Below are positions 54,904 through 63,452 of a stretch of DNA of 64,000 nt, piece by piece. This DNA is from Burkholderia cepacia ATCC 25416. GTDB lineage: Bacteria; Pseudomonadota; Gammaproteobacteria; Burkholderiales; Burkholderiaceae. Made by a program: the position numbers and the translations under genes. Where the stretch lies: contig NZ_CP012981.1 in the NCBI RefSeq assembly GCF_001411495.1, positions 2,666,001-2,730,000 of the forward strand, in the 5' to 3' direction. The notes under the pieces are model-generated. The model saw only the letters and a list, made by a program, of their open reading frames with translations, did not search any database and was not told the origin of the DNA. Numbering within the stretch: the first letter of the stretch is position 1; every line of letters begins with the position of its first letter.

Positions 54904-55833
54904 TTACGCGGGCGGAGGCGGTGCGTGGTCGGGCGCCGGGTCGGCCACGCTCGACAGGATGCCTTGCTGGACCAGCCAGTCGAACATCTGCTCGACGATC
55001 GGCGAGCGCGACGGGCCTTCCATCCGCGACAGCCACCATGTGGTGCCGGGCAGGCGCGGGTAGTCGGCGAGCACGGTCAGCGTGTGCTGGTCGAGGCCGG
55101 CCTGCGCGACGAGGCGCGGCAGGCACGCAATGCCGCGGCCGCGCTGCACGGCGTCCAGCACGAGCCGCTGGTCGTCGTAGATCGCCTGCATCCGGAAATC
55201 CGACAGCTGCTCGCGAAAGACGGTCGCCATGCGCTCGTCGGTCAGGCTCGCTTCGAGGCAGACGAGCCCCGCGTGCCGCGCGTGTTCGGCGCGCGGCACG
55301 CGGGCGAGCGTCTCGGCCAGCGGCGTCGCGCATACCGTCACCCATTCGTCCCGCATGAACGGAATATCGACCAGGCCCGGTTGCAGCATCGGCCGCGTGC
55401 CGATCGTCATGTCGACGTCGATCTCGTCGACGTAGCGCGCGGTTTCGTCGGTCGACAGCAATGGGCACAGGTCCGGCAGCGCCTGCTGCAACTGCTCGAG
55501 GCGCGGCTGCAGCCAGCCGTGCAGCAGCGGCGCCGGACACACCAGCACGACGAGCCCCGGGTTCAGGTAGGTTGCGATGCGGTCGAGCCCGCCGCGCAAC
55601 GTGTCCATCGCGCGCTGGACGCTGCGCTGCAGGACCTCGCCGGCGATGGTCAGCTCGACGCCGCGGCCGCGCCGGCGGAACAGCGGTTGACCGAGCTGCG
55701 CTTCGAGCTGCTGGATCTGATGGCTGATCGCCGACTGCGACAGGTGCAGCTCGTCGGCCGCGCGCGAGAAATTGCCCAGCCGGGCCGCGGCTTCGAAGCC
55801 GGTCAGTAGTTTCAGGGACGGAACGCGTTGCAT
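54904..55833 (-). CDS. LysR family regulator of the agmatine cluster
   Basis: From the ATG at 55833 the product has 309 residues: helix-turn-helix LKLLTGFEAAARLGNFSRAA with LSQSAISHQIQQLE, then an effector domain. A TTG at 55866 in frame lacks a ribosome site. The gene is divergent from aguA with a 101-base gap that carries an inverted repeat (55869-55880). Control of the agmatine genes is inferred from this position. The C-terminus is Pro-rich. Confidence 0.88.
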   Translation of the reverse strand: MQRVPSLKLLTGFEAAARLGNFSRAADELHLSQSAISHQIQQLEAQLGQPLFRRRGRGVELTIAGEVLQRSVQRAMDTLRGGLDRIATYLNPGLVVLVCPAPLLHGWLQPRLEQLQQALPDLCPLLSTDETARYVDEIDVDMTIGTRPMLQPGLVDIPFMRDEWVTVCATPLAETLARVPRAEHARHAGLVCLEASLTDERMATVFREQLSDFRMQAIYDDQRLVLDAVQRGRGIACLPRLVAQAGLDQHTLTVLADYPRLPGTTWWLSRMEGPSRSPIVEQMFDWLVQQGILSSVADPAPDHAPPPPA

Positions 55834-55868
55834 CGAGGTATGAGGCGAATTGATTGATTCGGCCAAAA

Positions 55869-55880
55869 AATATCAATATT
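55869..55880. promoter_or_regulatory. Inverted repeat in the LysR-aguA intergenic region
   Basis: AATAT-CA-ATATT lies in an unusually AT-rich block (55861-55895) between divergent genes, as expected for a LysR-type binding site and promoter. The arms are only five bases, so it is a candidate, not a proof. Confidence 0.45.
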
Positions 55881-55934
55881 CATCAAGTTTAACCTGGCGG
55901 AAAATCGCTCATCAATCACAACGGAGTCGGATCG

Positions 55935-56972
55935 ATGGGTCGCTTTGATGCTCGCCAGCGCGGTTACCGGATGCCCGCCGAATGGGAATCCATGCACACG
56001 ACGTGGCTCGGATGGCCGGTGCTCGACAATCGCGAGGACCTGTGGGGGACGCATTACGCGCAGGTCTGCCGCGAATTCGCGCTGGTCGCGCGCACGATCG
56101 CGCGCTATCAGCGCTGCGTGGTCGCGGTGCACCACAGCCAGGCCGATGCCGCGCGCGAACTGGTAGGCCCGAGCGTCGACGTGCTGCCGGTCGCGGCCGA
56201 GGACAACTGGCTGCGCGATTGCGGGCCGATCTTCCTCGTCAGCGAACGGCACGGTCTGGGCGCGGCCGTGTTCCGCTTCAACTGCTGGGGCGAGAAGTAC
56301 CAGCCGTACGACGGCTGCCAGCAGGCCGGTCAGGACATCGCGCGCGCGGCCGGCGCCGAGATCTTCAATTCGCACATGGTGCTGGAGGGCGGCTCGTTCT
56401 ACGTCGACGGGCAGGGCACGCTGGTCACGACCGAGAGCTGCCTGCTGCATCCCAACCGCAATCCGCACCTGAGCCGCGCGGAGATCGAGGCGGAGCTGCG
56501 CCGCATGCTGGGCGTCGAGAAGATCGTGTGGCTGCCGGGCAACCCCGACGAAGTGGAGACGAACGGGCACGTGGACGGCATCGCGTCGTTCATCGCACCG
56601 GGCCGGATGCTGTGCCAGACCGCACTGCCGGAACAGGGCGACTATTTCCGCGTGATGCGGGAAAACCGCCGCGCGCTGGAGCTCGCGACCGATGCGGCGG
56701 GGCGCCGTTTCGAGCTGCTCGACCTGCCGTCGCCGATCGTCAGCGAACGCTTCGGCTCCGAGCGCTACTGCGACTGCTATGCGAACTACATTCTGGTGAA
56801 CGGCGCGGTGATCGTGACCGCATTCGGCGTCGAGCAGGACGAGGCCGCACGCGACGCTTTCAGCCGGGCGTTCCCGACGCGCAAGGTGCAGATGCTGCCG
56901 ATCCCGACGCTGTCGATCGGCGGCGGGAGCATCCACTGTTCGACGCAGCAGCAGCCGTCCGTCGCGCACTGA
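55935..56972 (+). CDS. aguA: Agmatine deiminase (cytoplasmic)
   Basis: The 345-residue product matches agmatine deiminase: EDNWLRDCGP with the guanidine-binding Asp, NGHVDGIASF with catalytic His and Asp, VLEGGSFYVDG, and the nucleophilic Cys335 in GGGSIHCSTQQQP. It has no signal peptide. It converts agmatine to N-carbamoylputrescine and ammonia, the step before AguB. First gene of a row of four in the same direction. Confidence 0.95.
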   Translation: MGRFDARQRGYRMPAEWESMHTTWLGWPVLDNREDLWGTHYAQVCREFALVARTIARYQRCVVAVHHSQADAARELVGPSVDVLPVAAEDNWLRDCGPIFLVSERHGLGAAVFRFNCWGEKYQPYDGCQQAGQDIARAAGAEIFNSHMVLEGGSFYVDGQGTLVTTESCLLHPNRNPHLSRAEIEAELRRMLGVEKIVWLPGNPDEVETNGHVDGIASFIAPGRMLCQTALPEQGDYFRVMRENRRALELATDAAGRRFELLDLPSPIVSERFGSERYCDCYANYILVNGAVIVTAFGVEQDEAARDAFSRAFPTRKVQMLPIPTLSIGGGSIHCSTQQQPSVAH

Positions 56973-57018
56973 GCGACGTCCCGTGAGCGGTTTCCGGTTC
57001 CATCGAGGAGCAATCGCA

Positions 57019-57933
57019 ATGCCGTCCAAACACATCACCGTCGCCGCCGTCCAGATGGCGTCGGGCAGCTGGAATCTCGAAGACAACATGGCCACCGCGG
57101 AGCGCCTGATCCGCGCGGCTGCCGCGCAGGGCGCGAATCTCGTGCTGTGCCCGGAGCTGTTCGCGATGCCGTACTTCTGCCTCGACCAGAACGTGCGCCA
57201 TCTCGAACTCGCGCAGCCGTTCGAAGGCAACGCGCAGATCGCCCGTTTCGCGGCGCTGGCCGGCGAACTCGGCGTCGTGCTGCCGATCGGCTTCTTCGAG
57301 CGTGCGGGCAATGCCGCGTACAACTCGATCGCCGTGGCGGACGCGGACGGGCGCGTGCTCGGCGTCTATCGCAAGACACATATCCCGGACGGGCCGGGTT
57401 ATACGGAGAAGTTCTATTTCACACCGGGCGATACCGGCTTCAAGGTGTGGGATACGCGCTTCGGCCGGATCGGCATCGGTATCTGCTGGGACCAGTGGTA
57501 TCCGGAGACGGCGCGTTGCCTCGCGCTGATGGGCGCCGAGATCCTGTGCTTTCCGACCATCATCGGCTCGGAGCCGTTCAGCAGTGCGTTCGATTCGTCC
57601 GGCCACTGGCAGCGCACGATGCAGGGCCACGCGGCCGCCAACATGGTGCCGGTGGTGGCGGCCAACCGGATCGGCCGCGAAGCCGGCTTCGGCAACGGCA
57701 ATCCGCAGCAGCAGGCGCTCACCGGCGTGTTCTACGGGTCGAGCTTCATCGCGGATCACACCGGCGAGAAGCTGGCCGAGGCGCACCGCACCGACGAGGC
57801 GGTGCTCGTGCATACGTTCGATCTCGATGCGATCCGCGCCGACCGGCAATCGTGGGGCTTCTTCCGCGATCGCCGTCCGGAGATGTATCGCACGTTGCTG
57901 ACCAGCGACGGCGTATCGTCCTGCTATCGATGA
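57019..57933 (+). CDS. aguB: N-carbamoylputrescine amidase
   Basis: From the ATG at 57019 (CGAGGAG upstream) the product has 304 residues of the nitrilase superfamily. The catalytic triad is visible: Glu46 (LCPELFA), Lys119 (VYRKTHIPDG) and Cys156 (GICWDQW). It splits N-carbamoylputrescine to putrescine, carbon dioxide and ammonia. It follows aguA by 46 bases and precedes a PotF-like binding protein by 10 bases. Confidence 0.95.
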   Translation: MPSKHITVAAVQMASGSWNLEDNMATAERLIRAAAAQGANLVLCPELFAMPYFCLDQNVRHLELAQPFEGNAQIARFAALAGELGVVLPIGFFERAGNAAYNSIAVADADGRVLGVYRKTHIPDGPGYTEKFYFTPGDTGFKVWDTRFGRIGIGICWDQWYPETARCLALMGAEILCFPTIIGSEPFSSAFDSSGHWQRTMQGHAAANMVPVVAANRIGREAGFGNGNPQQQALTGVFYGSSFIADHTGEKLAEAHRTDEAVLVHTFDLDAIRADRQSWGFFRDRRPEMYRTLLTSDGVSSCYR

Positions 57934-57943
57934 GGGACGCCCG

Positions 57944-59056
57944 ATGAAACGGCAAGGATGGTTGCGTGTCGCGGCGCCGGGCCTCGCGCTGTGCGTGCTG
58001 GCGGGAACGGCGCGCGCCGACGAAGAGACGGTGCTGAACCTCTATAACTGGAGCAATTACTTCGCGCCGGATACGCTGGCCGGCTTCGAGAAGGAAACCG
58101 GCATCAAGGTGCGCTACGACGCGTACGACAGCGACGAGACGCTGCAGTCGAAGCTGCTGACCGGCAACAGCGGTTACGACCTCGTGTGGCCGACCAACGA
58201 CTTCATGGCCCGGCAGATCCAGGCGGGTGTGTTTCGCAAGCTGGACAAGCACCGGCTGCCGAACCTGAAGTATCTCGATCCGTCGCTGCTGAAGCAGATG
58301 GCGCAGTCCGATCCCGGCAACCAGTACGGCGTGCCGTACATGTGGGGCACCGTGGGCGTCGGCTACGACCGCGCCAGGGTGCGCGCGATCCTCGGCAAGG
58401 ACATGCCGGCCGACAGCCTCGACCTGCTGTTCAAGCCGGAGATCGCGTCGCGCGTCGCCGCGAAGTGCGGCCTGGGCCTGCAGGACTCCGCGAGCACCGT
58501 GCTGCCGCTGGCGCTGCGCTATGTCGGCCGCGATCCGATGCATCCGTCCGCACAGGACTACGCGGCCGCGCAGGCGATGCTGATGAAGATCCGGCCATTC
58601 ATCCGCGAGTTCGTGGGTTCGTCCGACGCCAACGAGCTGATCGACGGTGAGCTGTGCGTAACGGTCGGTTTTTCCGGCGCGATCAACCTGGCCGCGCAGA
58701 AGGCGAAGGCGCGCGATCCGAAGCGCGACGTCGTGTACGACATTCCGAGGCTCGGCACCCTGATGTGGTTCGATGCGATGGTCATTCCGGCATCCGCGAA
58801 ACATCCGGACAACGCGCATGCGTTCATCAACTACATCCTGCGTCCGGACGTGATCGCGAAGATCTCGAACTCGACGCGCTACGCGAATGCGAACCAGGGC
58901 GCGCTGAAGCTGATGGATCCGGCGCTGGTGCGCGATCCGGGCGTCTATCCGGACGAATCGACGCGGCGCACGCTGTTCACGCCGATCGCCGAATCGCCGG
59001 CCGCGATGCGTCTCGAAGGCCGGACCTGGCTCGGCTTCAAGACGGCACGACCGTGA
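57944..59056 (+). CDS. PotF-like polyamine substrate-binding protein
   Basis: The 370-residue product has a signal peptide ending near ARA-D (about residue 25) and the polyamine-binding pattern: VLNLYNWSNYFAPDTLAGFE near the start and KLLTGNSGYDLVWPTNDFM. It binds polyamines such as putrescine, or perhaps agmatine or N-carbamoylputrescine, in the periplasm. No permease or ATPase gene is in the cluster, so it either uses a distant transporter or acts alone. It is 10 bases behind aguB. Confidence 0.9.
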   Translation: MKRQGWLRVAAPGLALCVLAGTARADEETVLNLYNWSNYFAPDTLAGFEKETGIKVRYDAYDSDETLQSKLLTGNSGYDLVWPTNDFMARQIQAGVFRKLDKHRLPNLKYLDPSLLKQMAQSDPGNQYGVPYMWGTVGVGYDRARVRAILGKDMPADSLDLLFKPEIASRVAAKCGLGLQDSASTVLPLALRYVGRDPMHPSAQDYAAAQAMLMKIRPFIREFVGSSDANELIDGELCVTVGFSGAINLAAQKAKARDPKRDVVYDIPRLGTLMWFDAMVIPASAKHPDNAHAFINYILRPDVIAKISNSTRYANANQGALKLMDPALVRDPGVYPDESTRRTLFTPIAESPAAMRLEGRTWLGFKTARP

Positions 59057-59106
59057 CGGCCTGCCCTGCAACAACCGAAATAACCGGCAAGCGAAAGAGG
59101 AATGCC

Positions 59107-60219
59107 ATGACTACACGACGTCAACTGTTGAAACGCGGCCTGTCCGTCTCCGGCGCGGCGCTGGCCGCCGGCGCGATGGGCGGGTTGTTCGGCCGCGCCG
59201 CGCATGCGCAGCAGGGCGCCACCTGGCACATGCCGGACGAAGGCGCGCCGCACACGGCGACCTGGATGGCGTTCGGCCCGAGCGCGGACATCTGGGGCGC
59301 GCGGCTGCTGCCGGTGGTGCGCGAGCATCTTGCCGCGGTCGCGAAAGCGATCGCCGCGCACGAGCCGGTCAAGATGCTGGTGCGGGAAGAGGATTACGCG
59401 GTCGCGTCGCGCCTGTGCGGCTCGTCGGTCGAGCTCGTCCAGCATCCGGTCGACGACCTGTGGATGCGCGACACCGGGCCCGTGTTCGTGAAGAACGCGT
59501 CGGGCCAGCTCGGTGGCGTGAGCTTCAATTTCAACGGCTGGGGCAACAAGCAGGAACACGACCAGGACGCGCAAGTCGCGCCGTTCGTGGCCGAACGCGC
59601 CGGTGCGCGGCTGATCGACACGAAGCTCGTGCTGGAAGGCGGCGGCATCGAGGTGGACGGCGAGGGCACGGCGATCATCACGCGCAGCTGCGTGCTCAAT
59701 TCGAACCGCAATCCGGGCGTCAGTCAGGCGCAGTGTGAAGCCGAGCTGAGCCGCCTGCTCGGGCTGAAGAAGATCATCTGGTTGCCGGGCATCGCCGGCA
59801 AGGACATCACCGACGGGCATACCGATTTCTACGCGCGCTTCACGAGCCCGGGCGTCGTGGTGGCCGGGCTCGACACGGACCCTTCGTCGTACGACCACGC
59901 GGTGACGCGGCAGCATCTGGAGATCCTGCGGAAATCCACCGATGCGAAGGGGCGCCCGTTGAAGGTCGTCGTGCTGCAGGGCCCGAAGACCGTCCGGCAC
60001 CAATACGAGAACGCGGAGTTCGCGGCCGGCTACATCAATTTCTACGTGTGCAATCGCGCGGTGATCGCGCCGCAATTCGGCGACAGCCGTGCCGACCGCA
60101 ATACGCGCGACACGCTCGTCGACCTGTTTCCCGGCCGCGAGGTCATCCAGCTGAACATCGACGGCATCGCCGCGGGTGGCGGCGGCATCCACTGCACCAC
60201 GCAACAGCAGCCGGCGTGA
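59107..60219 (+). CDS. Exported agmatine deiminase paralogue with Tat signal
   Basis: The 370-residue product begins with a Tat-type signal (TTRRQLLKRGLSVSG, twin Arg at 4 and 5; cleavage near AHA-Q, residue 34). The agmatine deiminase catalytic sites are all present: DLWMRDTGPVF, VLEGGGIEVDGEG, TDGHTDFYARF and the nucleophile Cys363 in GGGGIHCTTQQQP. It should be a folded enzyme in the periplasm that turns external agmatine into N-carbamoylputrescine. It shares little sequence with the cytoplasmic copy, so it is not a recent duplicate. A role other than agmatine cannot be excluded. Confidence 0.88.
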   Translation: MTTRRQLLKRGLSVSGAALAAGAMGGLFGRAAHAQQGATWHMPDEGAPHTATWMAFGPSADIWGARLLPVVREHLAAVAKAIAAHEPVKMLVREEDYAVASRLCGSSVELVQHPVDDLWMRDTGPVFVKNASGQLGGVSFNFNGWGNKQEHDQDAQVAPFVAERAGARLIDTKLVLEGGGIEVDGEGTAIITRSCVLNSNRNPGVSQAQCEAELSRLLGLKKIIWLPGIAGKDITDGHTDFYARFTSPGVVVAGLDTDPSSYDHAVTRQHLEILRKSTDAKGRPLKVVVLQGPKTVRHQYENAEFAAGYINFYVCNRAVIAPQFGDSRADRNTRDTLVDLFPGREVIQLNIDGIAAGGGGIHCTTQQQPA

Positions 60220-60323
60220 GCGTGTCGCGTCATATCGTTATCGAAATCGATTCGTTGTCCGTTGCGGACGATTTCCGTAACCTGAACCCGTAGTTCGTGT
60301 GACACCTCCTTGACTGGGATTCG

Positions 60324-60354
60324 CGCCCGCTGCGTGCAGCGGGCGTCTTTTTTT
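60324..60354 (+). terminator. Intrinsic terminator of the agmatine cluster
   Basis: CGCCCGCTGC and GCAGCGGGCG form a perfect ten-base-pair stem followed by TC and seven T. Confidence 0.9.
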
Positions 60355-60432
60355 GTTCCGATCATTCGCGTGTCCAGGATATACAATCGCCAACGCCTGT
60401 CCGAGGCGCCATCGACGATTGAAAAAATATCC

Positions 60433-62367
60433 ATGAAAGAACAACGATCATCCGTTCCGGGCCTGACGATCCTGCTGGCCGTCGTCAACCTCGCCGTCTT
60501 CGTGCTGATGTGGCGACAGGCATCGTACGGTGCGCTGACGAACAGTCTGCTGCTCGGCTGGGGCGCCAACTTCGCGCCATATACGCTGACCGGGCAGCCG
60601 TGGCGCCTGCTGACCAGCGCGTTCCTGCACGGCGGTTGGCTGCATCTGGCGCTGAACCTTTACATGCTGATCGTGCTCGGCACCGTGCTCGAGCGCGCGG
60701 GCGGCTCACTGCGGTTCGGCGTCGCGTACCTGCTGTCGGCGCTCGGCGGCTCGCTGCTGAGCGCGCTCTGGTCCGGGCATCACGAGGTCAGCGCAATGCA
60801 GGTCGCGTTCGGCATCGTGATGCCGACGAGCGGCATCCGCCCGGTCGTCAGCGTCGGTGCGTCGGGCGCGCTGATGGGACTGGCCGGCGCGGCCGCCGCG
60901 CTCGCATTGCACCGGCGTGCGGACCGCGGTCGCGATGCGGGCGTCGTCATCAATCTCGGCGCGGTGGCCCAGGTGATCGCCATCAACCTGGCGTCGGGAT
61001 TCTTCATTTCCGGTATCGACCAGGCTGCGCATCTTGGCGGTGTCGTCACGGGTTTCGTCGCCGGCTGGATACTGTACGGTTTTCGTCCTTCGGGCGCTTC
61101 GCTGCGTGGCGCGGTGCTGCCGGTCACGCTGGCGGTGCTGGGTAGCGGCGTGATGTTGTTTGCGGCGCAGCGCGCGGGCAGCGCGGAGCTGCAGGAGCTA
61201 CGCACGGCCGTGGATCGCGAGCGTGCGCAGGACGACGCGCGGCAGCAGGCGAAGCGCGATGCGGACACGATCGCCGAGCAGATCCGCGAGGACGAGCAGC
61301 ATCGCGCCGCACCTGTGTCCGCGGAACTGGCCGCAGGCACGGTCGTCCCGGTCGGCAAGGGTACCTATGCAATGGTCATGGGAGCGTCGGGCAAGCGCCT
61401 GTACATCACCGACAACGACGAGAACACGCTCGTCGTCGTCGACGTCGACAAGCGCACGGTGGTCCAAACGATTGCCGGCGAGCCATTCAAGACGGGGCTC
61501 AACGGTTGTCCAAGCAACATGTGCCGCGGCCGCGGCGCGAGCGGAGTAGTTGTCAGCCCGGATGAGCGCTATGCGTATGTGACGTCGATGCGCGAGGACA
61601 GCGTCGTACGTATCGATCTGGCGAGCGGCAAGATCGTCGACAGTGCGATGCTCGGTCGGTTTCCGCGTGCGATCGTCGCATCGGCATCGCACGACAGGCT
61701 CTACGTGCTGAACGGCGTCGACGATACGGTGTCCGTCGTCAGCATTACGCACTGGCCGCAGGTCGTCGCGACGCTGAAACTGGGTGATGGCGACGGGGCG
61801 GGCGTCGAGTTCGGGCGGTCACTGTCGATGTGGCTGTCGCCGGACGGCAAGCAACTGAATGTCAACGCGATGCAGAAAGGCACGATCGTCGCGTTCGATA
61901 CGTCGACGAACGAGCCGCTCCGCTCGTATCCGCTCGATGCAGGTTTCATCCGGGCGGAACCGGGCGCGTCGGGCGCGGGAACATGGTTCTACGGCGCGTC
62001 GTCGGTCAAATGGGTGGACCCGGCGAGCCTGGCGTCGCTGAAGACCTATCCGGTCTGCCAGACTTCGGCACACAGCTTCGACGGCAGCGATGATGGCAAG
62101 CTGATCGCCGTGACCGCGTACGACGGTTCGCCGATGCGCGTGATCAAGATGGCGACCCGCCGAACGGTCGGCGAATTTCCGGTGGCGGGCGGCGTGTCGC
62201 AGGTGATCTTCGCGCCAGACCATCGCACGCTCTACGCACTGGGCGCTGCGGGCACGCTGTCGTTCCTCAGCATGGACCGCTCGCTCGATTATCTGCAAGA
62301 CACGGACGCAGGCGAATTCCTGTGTGCGGCGTCCGCGGACGGGGAAGAGGGCGCTGACGGCGCATGA
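60433..62367 (+). CDS. Rhomboid protease fused to a YVTN-type beta-propeller
   Basis: From the ATG at 60433 the product has 644 residues. Residues 1-245 form a rhomboid intramembrane protease with seven hydrophobic segments, HGGWLHLALNLY near 66-77, the catalytic Ser144 in GASGALMGL and the His200 in DQAAHLGGVVTGF. Then follows a charged coiled-coil linker (about 247-290) and a propeller domain of about 340 residues with repeats such as KRLYITDNDENTLVVVDVDK and RYAYVTSMREDSVVRIDLAS. Four Cys in the propeller suggest a periplasmic site. The domain pairing is rare; function unknown. Confidence 0.85.
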   Translation: MKEQRSSVPGLTILLAVVNLAVFVLMWRQASYGALTNSLLLGWGANFAPYTLTGQPWRLLTSAFLHGGWLHLALNLYMLIVLGTVLERAGGSLRFGVAYLLSALGGSLLSALWSGHHEVSAMQVAFGIVMPTSGIRPVVSVGASGALMGLAGAAAALALHRRADRGRDAGVVINLGAVAQVIAINLASGFFISGIDQAAHLGGVVTGFVAGWILYGFRPSGASLRGAVLPVTLAVLGSGVMLFAAQRAGSAELQELRTAVDRERAQDDARQQAKRDADTIAEQIREDEQHRAAPVSAELAAGTVVPVGKGTYAMVMGASGKRLYITDNDENTLVVVDVDKRTVVQTIAGEPFKTGLNGCPSNMCRGRGASGVVVSPDERYAYVTSMREDSVVRIDLASGKIVDSAMLGRFPRAIVASASHDRLYVLNGVDDTVSVVSITHWPQVVATLKLGDGDGAGVEFGRSLSMWLSPDGKQLNVNAMQKGTIVAFDTSTNEPLRSYPLDAGFIRAEPGASGAGTWFYGASSVKWVDPASLASLKTYPVCQTSAHSFDGSDDGKLIAVTAYDGSPMRVIKMATRRTVGEFPVAGGVSQVIFAPDHRTLYALGAAGTLSFLSMDRSLDYLQDTDAGEFLCAASADGEEGADGA

Positions 62368-62542
62368 CCGCGCCGCCAGCCTCATCACGAAACCCGCTGA
62401 GCAAAGCACCATTTGTTGGTTCGGATTCGCCGCACGCGCTGATACGTTAGCGGCTTCGCGACGACACACTCCGTCGCGATGTTCTTCGAACCGGGCCGCC
62501 GCGCGATCCGCGGCGGCCTTCATAACAAATCAGGTCGTGCTC

Positions 62543-63358
62543 ATGAAAATCCACACTCTCGCTACGTGGCTCGTCGGGGCTGCGCTCGTTACCGCAGGTA
62601 CCGTCGCGCATGCGGACCGTCTCGACGATATCAAGAAGGCCGGCGTGCTGCGCGTCGCGACGTTCGACAGCAACCCGCCGTTCGGCTATGTCGACGGCAA
62701 AAGCAATCACATCGTCGGTCTCGACGTCGACTATGCGAAGGCGCTCGCCGACAAGCTCGGCGTGAAGCTGCAGCTCCAGCCGACCAACCCCGCGAACCGC
62801 ATTCCGTTCCTGACGTCCGGCAAGGTCGATCTCGTGCTCGCGAACTTCACGATCACCGATGAGCGCGCGAAGCAGGTCGACTTCAGCATCCCGTATTTCT
62901 CGTCGGGCCAGCAGTTTCTCGCGAAGAAGGGCGTGCTGAAATCGGCCGACCAGCTGAACGGGCTGCGCGTCGGCGCCGACAAGGGCACGACCAACGAGAT
63001 CACGCTGCGCGAGAAATTCCCGAAGGCGACGATCGTCGCGTACGACGACACGCCGTTCGCGTTCGCCGCGCTGCGCGCCGGCAACGTGCAGGCGATCACG
63101 CAGGACGGCCCGAAGCTGATCGGCCTGCTCGCGAACGTGCCGGACAAGCAGAACTACGAGATCCCGGCGTTCACGATCTCGAACGACTACATGGGCGTCG
63201 GCGTGCCGAAAGGCGAGACGCGCCTGCTCGGCTTCGTCAACGACACGCTGAAGGGGCTCGAGGCGAACGGCCGCGCCGTGCAGATCTACGACGCATGGTT
63301 CGGGCCGACGACGAAGACGCCGCTCACGCGCATCTTCCGGATCGGCGACAAGACCTGA
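62543..63358 (+). CDS. Amino-acid ABC transporter substrate-binding protein
   Basis: The 271-residue product has a signal peptide ending near AHA-D (about residue 24) and the bacterial solute-binding (SBP_bac_3) pattern: RLDDIKKAGVLRVATFDSNPPFGYVDG and PNSGKVDLVLANFTITDERA-type blocks (here TSGKVDLVLANFTITDERA). It binds an amino acid or small dicarboxylate in the periplasm. The permease gene follows at 94 bases. Confidence 0.93.
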   Translation: MKIHTLATWLVGAALVTAGTVAHADRLDDIKKAGVLRVATFDSNPPFGYVDGKSNHIVGLDVDYAKALADKLGVKLQLQPTNPANRIPFLTSGKVDLVLANFTITDERAKQVDFSIPYFSSGQQFLAKKGVLKSADQLNGLRVGADKGTTNEITLREKFPKATIVAYDDTPFAFAALRAGNVQAITQDGPKLIGLLANVPDKQNYEIPAFTISNDYMGVGVPKGETRLLGFVNDTLKGLEANGRAVQIYDAWFGPTTKTPLTRIFRIGDKT

Positions 63359-63452
63359 TCCGCATCGCACGCGCGCCGCGACCGGCCGGATCACCGGCCT
63401 CGCGGCGCTTTCCGTTTTCTTCCGATCGCGCGCTTCGCGCCCGCAACACAGC

